13,367 bases of DNA from Bacteroidales bacterium (lineage in GTDB: Bacteria > Bacteroidota > Bacteroidia > Bacteroidales > VadinHA17), in NCBI GenBank assembly GCA_016715075.1, contig JADKBK010000041.1, positions 1 through 13,367 on the forward strand. Direction: 5' to 3'. Numbering within the stretch: the first letter of the stretch is position 1; the number at the start of each line of letters is the position of its first letter. Shown piece by piece: positions 8,472-13,367 of this stretch. The position numbers and the translations under genes are program-made. Below the pieces are notes generated by a model, which saw only the letters and a list, made by a program, of their open reading frames with translations, did not search any database and was not told the origin of the DNA.

Positions 8472-9563
8472 ATGCGGAGAACCGGAAATATACTATTATA
8501 TCCCTTATCTGTTATTTACGGGTTAATAACCGGATTCAGGAATTTTCTGTACAATTACGGGATCCTTACTTCAACAGCATTTCCCATTCCAATTATCTGT
8601 GTTGGCAATATTACTGTCGGAGGGACAGGAAAAACTCCTCACACGGAATATATTGCTGACCTTTTAAGAAAACATTTCAGGGTTGCCACGCTCAGCAGAG
8701 GATATAAAAGAGAAACAAAGGATTTCCGGATAGCCTCTTTGTCTTCAACGGTAAGAGAAATAGGCGATGAACCGATGCAGATCTTCAGAAAGTTTCCGGA
8801 CATCCTTGTTACTGTCGACAGAGACAGGGTAAATGGTGTAAGAAGGATAATAGATACTGCATCAGAAACGGAGGTAATAATTCTGGATGATGGTTATCAG
8901 CACAGAGCATTACACCTGGTTTATCTATACTGCTGTCTGATTATGAAAGGCCGGTCATGAATGATCATATGCTTCCTACGGGAATCTGAGGGAAGATAAA
9001 TCAAATATGAGAAGAGCGGATATTATACTTATAACCAAATGTCCCAGAAATCTTAGTCCTATCCAGAGACGGCTGATAGTGAAAGAGATAGGTAAACCGG
9101 CATATCAGAATCTCTATTTTACAGCACTTTCCTATAAAGCTCCTCTGCCAGTCTTTGGAATTGACCACAACAAAATCAATTCTCTCGACCTTACAAAGTG
9201 TTCAGAGAGCGGAGCCCTGCTTCTGACCGGAATAGCAAACCCAAAACCCTTCAGGAGTATCTTCAGAAATTCTTCGGTGAGTTGGATGAGCTTGCTTTCC
9301 CGGATCATTATTCATTTATAGCGGATGATCTGGAGACCATAGCTTCTGCTTACAATAGTCTTAAAGCCCCTTTAAAATATATAATAACAACTGAAAAGGA
9401 TGCCATGAGGATCAGGGAATTCACTGATATTGAGGAACCGGTAAAATCAGCTTTATTTTACGTGCCAATTGGAGTAACCTTTCTTAATGATGATAAAGAT
9501 GAGTTTGATAATCTGATAGTTGATTATGTTAGAAAAAATAAGGAAAATATCAGATTTTCTTAA
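8472..9563 (+). CDS. lpxK: Tetraacyldisaccharide 4'-kinase (lipid A kinase), apparent three frameshifts
   Basis: LpxK uses ATP to phosphorylate the 4' position of the lipid A disaccharide precursor at the inner membrane. The start (MRRTGNILLYPLSVIYGLI) carries the membrane-binding helix. Walker A is GNITVGGTGKT (45-55, K54). SRGY, GDEP and DDGYQHRAL follow, and later FPDHYSF and TTEKDAMR. The gene is split into three frames. One extra C in the CC at 8915-8916 (giving HPGLSILLSDYERPV), one extra G in the GGG at 8980-8982 (giving PTGNLRED), and one extra C in the CCC at 9247-9249 (giving ANPKPLQEYL) restore a continuous 364-residue protein of normal length. Because the enzyme is normally essential, sequencing error is likelier than loss. 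The 3' end overlaps punA by 38 bp. Confidence 0.93.
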
Positions 9564-10335
9564 AGATAAAGGATTTACCCAACCGGTTGCAGGGATTATT
9601 CTGGGCACAGGTCTGGGGGGATTGACATCCGGTATTGAAAACAATATAGAGATTGATTATAAAGATATACCCGATTTCCCGGTATCAACAGTCGATGGTC
9701 ATGAGGGTAAGCTTATCTATGGTGATTTGGGAGGGAAAAAGGTAATTGCCATGAAAGGCAGATTCCATTTTTATGAAGGGCATGGATCTGATATGATCGC
9801 CTTACCGGTAAGGGTATTAAAATATCTTGGTGTGGAATCTCTCTTTCTTTCCAATGCGGCTGGCGGAGTTAATCCTGATTTCCGGATAGGAGATATAATG
9901 GTAATAACGGATCATATTAATCTCCTTCCAAATCCATTGATCGGAACGAATGATGATCGTTTAGGGGTAAGGTTTCCTGATATGGGCGTGGCTTATGACA
10001 GGGATCTTATTGATCAGGGCTTAGCTATAGCAGGAAAACATAATATTTCAGTTCGGAAGGGGATCTACCTTGCAACAACCGGTCCAACTTATGAGACACC
10101 TGCCGAATACAAATATTTCAGAATAATTGGTGCCGACGCTGTAGGGATGTCAACTGCCTCCGAGGTTATTGTCGCACGTCACATGAACCTTCGCTGTTTT
10201 GCCTTAAGTGTTATTACTGACCTTGGAGTTGAAGGCCGGATCGAATATATTACTCATGAGATGGTGCAGGCTGAGGCCGAAAAGGCAGAAGAACGCATAG
10301 CTACTCTGATAACTGAATTGATTTCATCATTGTAA
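9526..10335 (+). CDS. punA: Purine-nucleoside phosphorylase (trimeric PNP family)
   Basis: The enzyme splits purine nucleosides with phosphate into base and ribose-1-phosphate, for salvage in the cytosol. I chose ATG 9526-9528 (MLEKIRKISDFLKDKGF), inside the lpxK 3' end, as typical of translational coupling; this gives 269 residues. Motifs are GTGLGGL, the phosphate-site segment GRFHFYEGH (H81), LFLSNAAGGVNP, TGPTYETPAEY (E194, base contact), GADAVGMSTASEVIVARH and SVITDLGV. H244 matches human H257. The usual Asn at the purine-recognition site (human N243) is Asp232 here. A degenerate second copy of the last 100 bp lies downstream at 10651. Confidence 0.96.
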   Translation: MLEKIRKISDFLKDKGFTQPVAGIILGTGLGGLTSGIENNIEIDYKDIPDFPVSTVDGHEGKLIYGDLGGKKVIAMKGRFHFYEGHGSDMIALPVRVLKYLGVESLFLSNAAGGVNPDFRIGDIMVITDHINLLPNPLIGTNDDRLGVRFPDMGVAYDRDLIDQGLAIAGKHNISVRKGIYLATTGPTYETPAEYKYFRIIGADAVGMSTASEVIVARHMNLRCFALSVITDLGVEGRIEYITHEMVQAEAEKAEERIATLITELISSL

Positions 10336-10408
10336 AATCTCTGTGTCCTCTGTGCATTCTCTTGGTCCTCTGTGTATTTCTTTAAAAAAAAAGGAAGCAC
10401 AGTGATCC
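10235..10408 (+). repeat. Parent copy of a ~170 bp imperfect direct repeat (punA 3' end plus trailer)
   Basis: The last ~100 bp of punA and its trailer (aaaatctctgtgtcctctg..., to cacagtgatcc) recur at 10651-10806. The trailer part is itself a CTCTGTG-type dispersed repeat (10338-10379). Confidence 0.88.
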
Positions 10409-10420
10409 CAGGGTCTGCTG

Positions 10421-10638
10421 GCGCGGTCCCGATAGTTATCGGGATGTAATCCGTGCCAATCCAGACAACATTAACGCTTTATTAATGAAGAAGTTAATGG
10501 TGTTTTGATCGCAGCGCGGATGCAATCCGTGCTACCTCTATCATATTAACATTCTATTAATGAAGAAATTAATGGTGTTTTTGGATTTTAATTTTCAGGA
10601 TATATGCTTTTATTTTGGCACGGATTGCAAATCCGCGC
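10421..10638. repeat. REP-like palindrome cluster (GCGCGGAT / ATCCGTGC)
   Basis: Three palindromic units occur. The first (10421-10456) has GCGCGG and ATCCGTGCC arms interrupted by the perfect hairpin TCCCGATA-GT-TATCGGGA (10427-10444). The second is gcgcggatgcaatccgtgc (10514-10532). The third is the reverse orientation, cggatt-gca-aatccg with gca / cgc flanks (10618-10638). Units 2 and 3 face each other about 85 bp apart, as in paired REP elements. No gene was seen here. Confidence 0.75.
10444..10581. repeat. 76 bp tandem duplication inside the REP cluster
   Basis: atg(t/c)aatccgtgc... at 10444-10506 recurs at 10520-10581 with an offset of 76 bp. Both copies end in attaatgaagaa(g/a)ttaatggtgttt. 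The first copy also contains the arms CATTAAC and GTTAATG, which can pair. Confidence 0.75.
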
Positions 10639-10650
10639 GCGGGGTTAAGG

Positions 10651-10806
10651 GCGGATCGAATATATTACTCATGGATGGTAGCTGAGGCCGAAAGGCAGAA
10701 CATGCTTCTCGTAACTGAATTGATTTCATCATTGTAAAATCTCTGTGTCCTCTGTGCATTCTCTGTGGTCCTCTCTGTAATTTCTTTAAAAGTAACACAG
10801 TGATCC
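10651..10806 (+). pseudogene. Degenerate copy of the punA 3' end and trailer
   Basis: cggatcgaatatattactcatg, gctgaggccgaaa, then taactgaattgatttcatcattgtaaaatc match the end of punA and its trailer (10235-10408), but with several one- to few-base deletions and substitutions. The copy cannot encode the PNP C-terminus. It is either a decayed segmental duplication spanning the REP cluster or an assembly echo built from a noisy read. Confidence 0.8.
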
Positions 10807-10883
10807 ACAGAGGTCACTGCGCCAGCGATTACTTTGAAATCCTTCCTTACTGATCTCCGAAAATCCAAACTTCTTCTTCGCCC

Positions 10884-11648
10884 TTATACCTTTTCGGTCA
10901 TTTCGAGGGTACTGCACTCATGATGTTCATCATGCTGAAAAACCAGAATCCAATTTCCATCGAGTGCTTCCCTGAGCAGCTTATCCTTCTCCTCAATAGT
11001 CTTCAGGGATTCAATATCGTAACTCATATTCCAGATCAGCGGAAGATGTGCTATTGTTGGAATAAGATCGCCTGTATATATAAATGTATGGTTGTTATCT
11101 CTGATCATCGGAATCATTAATCCCGGAGTATGCCCGTAACAGATCCTGACAGAAAAACCAGGAAACAGTTCTTCCTCATGCTCTACAAGACGCAGATGTC
11201 CGCTTTCCCTGATTGGCAGAATATTCTCCTCAAGAAAGGAATCAGCTTCCCTTGGATTGTTCTTTACGGCCCAATCCCACTGAGTCCGGCTTACATGGTA
11301 GCTGGCATTCGGGAATGTCAGTTCATATCCATCACCGCCGGGCTTCCTTTTCACTCCCCCGCCACAATGATCTGCATGTAGATGTGTCAGAACCACATCT
11401 GTAATATCCTCCGGGTTAAATCCCCTTTTTTTCAGTCCATCGATCAATCCTTCACCGTTGTGCTGATGCACATGCCTGAAGAATTTCTCGTCCTGCTTTT
11501 CACCCCAGCCTGTATCAACAAGGATTACATGTCCTTCAGTTTCCACTACCAGGGACCGTAAAGTCAGAACTATAAGGTTATTCTGGTCTGAAGGATAAAC
11601 TCTCGACCATAAAACTTTCGGAATAACACCGGAACATGGCGCCGCCAT
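10884..11648 (-). CDS. Metallo-beta-lactamase-fold hydrolase, ends probably damaged
   Basis: A zinc-dependent hydrolase of the MBL fold, 254 residues as it stands. Metal ligands are H89, H91, D93 and H94 in THLHADHCGG, H173 in GHTPG, D194 in YTGDLIP and H239 in QHDEHH. The pattern resembles the lactonase-like MBL group, but the substrate cannot be told. Homologues usually begin with a ...DGGAMFGVIPK segment. An upstream ATG at 11687-11689 gives MKLHLFNIANFR, and removing one G near 11653-11655 and one C near 11631-11632 gives ...RTDGGAMFGVIPKVLW, a better N-terminus and about 267 residues. The C-terminus may also be short: one extra A near 10891-10894 would turn EKV-stop into EKGIRAKKKFGFSEI. 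The start listed is the first in-frame ATG. The gene is monocistronic, on the opposite strand to punA. Confidence 0.88.
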   Translation of the reverse strand: MAAPCSGVIPKVLWSRVYPSDQNNLIVLTLRSLVVETEGHVILVDTGWGEKQDEKFFRHVHQHNGEGLIDGLKKRGFNPEDITDVVLTHLHADHCGGGVKRKPGGDGYELTFPNASYHVSRTQWDWAVKNNPREADSFLEENILPIRESGHLRLVEHEEELFPGFSVRICYGHTPGLMIPMIRDNNHTFIYTGDLIPTIAHLPLIWNMSYDIESLKTIEEKDKLLREALDGNWILVFQHDEHHECSTLEMTEKV

Positions 11649-11689
11649 CGGTCCCTGAAGTTTGCGATGTTGAAGAGATGGAGTTTCAT

Positions 11690-12094
11690 GGCAGAGTGCT
11701 ATATATTCTAAGAATAGGAAATTTTGATACTTTAATAATCATTCAAATAAGTGTTTAAAGTTAAGTGAATTTTAATGACAAAAACCCAGTTTATTTAAAG
11801 CCCTCTGTGGAACTCTATGTTGAAAAACAAATTTAATAGCTAGATTTTTTACTTTTATTACTTTTTTCTCTCTTAAATGCTTCTTCAAGACAAATCAAGG
11901 TTCTGTCAAGGCCGGAACGAAGTGGAGTTCATATAGCCTTGACGGGTTCTTGAGTTGTCTTATTTTGCATTTAGAGAGAAAAAATAATCTCCCATCTTAC
12001 AAATCTATATTTTCAATTTATTACAATAAACCTCTTTAATCAATCTTCTATCAGCAGTCTTTATATCGCCGCAATGTATTTTTCATATTAAAAA
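11690..12094. other. Non-coding stretch upstream of the MBL gene
   Basis: This AT-rich spacer lies between the MBL gene and the IS110 element. It holds a degenerate CTCTGTGGAACTCTATG repeat (about 11800-11829) and the long inverted repeat at 11862-11984. I see no gene. The left boundary of the insertion sequence should lie somewhere near 11985-12095 but is not visible, since IS110 elements lack clear terminal repeats. Confidence 0.6.
11862..11984. repeat. Long imperfect inverted repeat (~50 bp arms)
   Basis: The left arm 11862-11912 (ttttttctctcttaaatgc... to ctgtcaaggc) pairs with the right arm 11936-11984 (gccttgacggg... to gcatttagagagaaaaa) around a 23-nt loop. The 26 bp next to the loop match at 21 positions, and the outer CTCTCT(T)AAATGC part matches again. 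It could be a transcription terminator, a miniature element, or the structured target of the neighbouring IS110 element. Confidence 0.75.
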
Positions 12095-12174
12095 GGAGGG
12101 GGACGTAACCTCTGTGAAGCGGTCTTCCCATTGCTGGGTGCTGCAATTCCACTATATCGTTTGTTCCCCCATCC
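12095..12174 (-). ncRNA. Candidate structured (bridge/seek-type) RNA of the IS110 element
   Basis: Downstream of the transposase stop lies a GC-richer island in AT-rich DNA. On the transposase strand it folds well by eye. The outer stem is GGA(U)GGGGGA (12174-12165) with UCCCCCUCC (12103-12095). A middle stem is GUG(G)AA (12152-12147) with UUCAC (12118-12114). An inner hairpin is CCCA-GCAA-UGGG (12138-12127), with a GNRA loop. IS1111-type members of the IS110 family encode their guide RNA downstream of the transposase gene, so the position fits. The assignment is inference, and the ends of the RNA are unknown. Confidence 0.4.
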
Positions 12175-12205
12175 AATTTTCCAAGGTTATTGTAAACTTT
12201 TCTTG

Positions 12206-13288
12206 TTATTGAGTAATTCCTAATTCGTATTGTGCTTTATTGATGAGTATTGAACGCATCCTGTTTAATAGTTTTCTTGCAATTCTAATGATGGCTTTAT
12301 TCTTATTCATCCGTTTGCTTAGCTCATTAAAAGTTGCCATTAATGCAGGATCTAACCTTACTGCTTCCCATGAAGCTTCTATTAGCATTATCTTAAGTTC
12401 TTTTCTTCCCCTCTTTATCATTTTGCCTGTTTGCATCTTGTCTCCTGAACCATACATTGTGGGGACCAATCCTACATAGCAGCAAAGATCGTCAAGGCTT
12501 GCAAATCTGGCAACATCACCTATTTGCACTAAAAATGTCATTGCGGTCATTAAACCAATACCTGGTATTTTTACCAGAAGATTATAATTATCAATAAAGG
12601 TAACAGATTGTGATAAATCTCTCACTTGTTTGTTTAGGGTTAATAATTCTTTCCTCTGGTACTCTCCAAAACGGATATAGTTATCAAGAGTCTGTCTCAG
12701 GTTATTGTGTTGTACCGGAAGTTCTTTTAGCCAGTTGATATATACTTTAGACCAATGCCTTGTCTGAGCTGCACTAAATCGTTCTGGTATGTCGATACCA
12801 AACTGAAAAAGTAAGGATTTTACTCTGTTCTTTGTTCTGGTAACATCTTTCATCATCCTAAAACGCTGACGAACTATTGCCCGATCTGCTTCAAGTTGTG
12901 GATCCGGAACATGTATTGATTCAATATCATTACTCCTTAGGGATCGTGCCAATTTACGGCTATCAGTCGGATCAGTTTTTTGAAGCTTTTCCTTTTGACT
13001 GGTTGGAACATCAGCCGGATGGTAAACTACACAATCTACCCCTAAATCTCTTAACCTTCGACAGGATTCAAAGCCACTGAACCCAGCTTCATATACAGCG
13101 TGATAATTGGCTCCTGGGAAATTCCGCTTAAGATAAGAAGCCAGTAAATCCGGATCCGGATTTTGGCTCATTGTCTTATGCTCATATTGTTCTCCCAGTA
13201 TTGTCACTGTCCAACTCTTTTTGTGATAATCAATTCCTACATAAAATGATTGACCATCAAATAAATTCTTGTTAACTTTCGGTTGCAT
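12206..13288 (-). CDS. IS110-family transposase (DEDD RuvC-like / Tnp20)
   Basis: This recombinase of 360 residues is full length for the family and intact. The N-terminal DEDD domain shows D20 in YVGIDYHKKSW, E67 in AVYEAGFSGFESC, and D106 and D109 in KTDPTDSRKLAR. A coiled linker follows. The C-terminal Tnp20 domain has the helix-hairpin-helix KIPGIGLMTA (240-249) and S281 in PTMYGSGDKMQTG, the expected nucleophile. Family knowledge says these enzymes use an element-encoded RNA to choose donor and target sites. ATG 13286-13288 is used because MQPKVNKNLFDGQSFYVGID puts the first Asp at the usual distance; this ATG lies in one arm of a hairpin. The intact frame suggests the copy may be active. 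Confidence 0.96.
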   Translation of the reverse strand: MQPKVNKNLFDGQSFYVGIDYHKKSWTVTILGEQYEHKTMSQNPDPDLLASYLKRNFPGANYHAVYEAGFSGFESCRRLRDLGVDCVVYHPADVPTSQKEKLQKTDPTDSRKLARSLRSNDIESIHVPDPQLEADRAIVRQRFRMMKDVTRTKNRVKSLLFQFGIDIPERFSAAQTRHWSKVYINWLKELPVQHNNLRQTLDNYIRFGEYQRKELLTLNKQVRDLSQSVTFIDNYNLLVKIPGIGLMTAMTFLVQIGDVARFASLDDLCCYVGLVPTMYGSGDKMQTGKMIKRGRKELKIMLIEASWEAVRLDPALMATFNELSKRMNKNKAIIRIARKLLNRMRSILINKAQYELGITQ

Positions 13289-13356
13289 AAGCTAGTTTTT
13301 TTAAGTTTATAGATATTTGGTCATACCTAATTTATTTAAAAAATTCTAGCTTATGC
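13285..13356 (-). repeat. Inverted repeat enclosing the transposase start codon
   Basis: GCATAAGCTAG (13285-13295) is perfectly repeated in inverse as CTAGCTTATGC (13346-13356), and the adjoining T/A runs add about 8 bp after a small asymmetry. The loop spans about 13305-13335. In the transposase mRNA the AUG would be buried in the 3' arm, which could lower translation from read-through transcripts. It may instead be a subterminal repeat of the element. Confidence 0.75.
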
Positions 13357-13367
13357 TTTTCAAATAT

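Larger units (their letters stand above)
12095..13356 (-). mobile_element. IS110-family insertion sequence (ends not exactly defined)
   Basis: An intact IS110 transposase is flanked by a structured non-coding region on its 3' side and a hairpin on its 5' side (13285-13356). IS110 elements have no long terminal inverted repeats and make little or no target duplication, so the limits given are only the outermost structures I can see. The element may continue past the right window edge. Confidence 0.6.

Noticed and set aside
9198..9563. A separate small gene between lpxK and punA
   Set aside because: Its translation (FPDHYSF, TTEKDAMR) is the C-terminal part of LpxK, joined by restoring one C at 9247-9249.
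10610..10868. Minus-strand open frames of 62 and 67 residues after punA
   Set aside because: They run through REP-like and CTCTGTG repeats and the degenerate punA copy, and match no family.
10920..11404. Plus-strand open frames inside the MBL gene
   Set aside because: They are antisense to a protein with a full set of MBL-fold metal ligands.
11862..11984. tRNA or rRNA gene as an explanation for the structured region
   Set aside because: There is no cloverleaf, no T-loop GTTCGA-type motif and no CCA end; the pairing is one long hairpin.

Overview
The window looks like part of a Bacteroidota chromosome, probably a Bacteroidales or Marinilabiliales-like environmental genome. The grounds are an SprB-type repeat adhesin, the gene set folK / sppA / lpxK / punA in Bacteroidota style, a TAnnTTTG-type promoter, weak Shine-Dalgarno sequences, and intergenic DNA full of CACAGAG / CGCAAAG and GCGCGGAT-ATCCGTGC repeats. 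This assignment rests on family knowledge, not on a database search.

Layout. Positions 1-4437 (minus strand) hold the N-terminal part of a giant secreted surface protein: signal peptide, an Ig-like domain, a PKD-like domain, about seven SprB-type repeats, then an array of 91-residue (273 bp) PKD-like repeats that runs off the left edge. It is broken by about six small frameshifts. An AT-rich divergent intergenic region (4438-5034) separates it from radC (5035-5718, plus). radC converges on folK (5966-6475, minus) across a repeat-rich spacer. Next comes a plus-strand operon, sppA - lpxK - punA (6699-10335), with 3 bp between the first two genes and a 38 bp overlap between the last two; a candidate promoter lies at 6606-6636. 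lpxK carries three single-base frameshifts, all in short G/C runs. Positions 10336-10883 are a dense non-coding mosaic: a degenerate second copy of the punA 3' end, REP-like palindromes and a 76 bp tandem duplication. A metallo-beta-lactamase-fold hydrolase (10884-11648, minus) appears to have lost its true N- and C-terminal ends to small indels. The right end carries an IS110-family transposase (12206-13288, minus), with a strong candidate structured RNA downstream and a hairpin over its start codon.

How the genes relate. folK supplies tetrahydrofolate synthesis, sppA clears signal peptides and membrane-protein fragments, lpxK phosphorylates lipid A, and punA salvages purines. These are housekeeping jobs that share a locus rather than one pathway.

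The most interesting items are the possible guide RNA of the IS110 element, the repeat mosaic after punA, and the homogenised adhesin array. Many frameshifts sit in homopolymers and one affects lpxK, which is normally essential. The first explanation to test is therefore sequencing or assembly error, not gene decay. I found no clear new multi-gene system.
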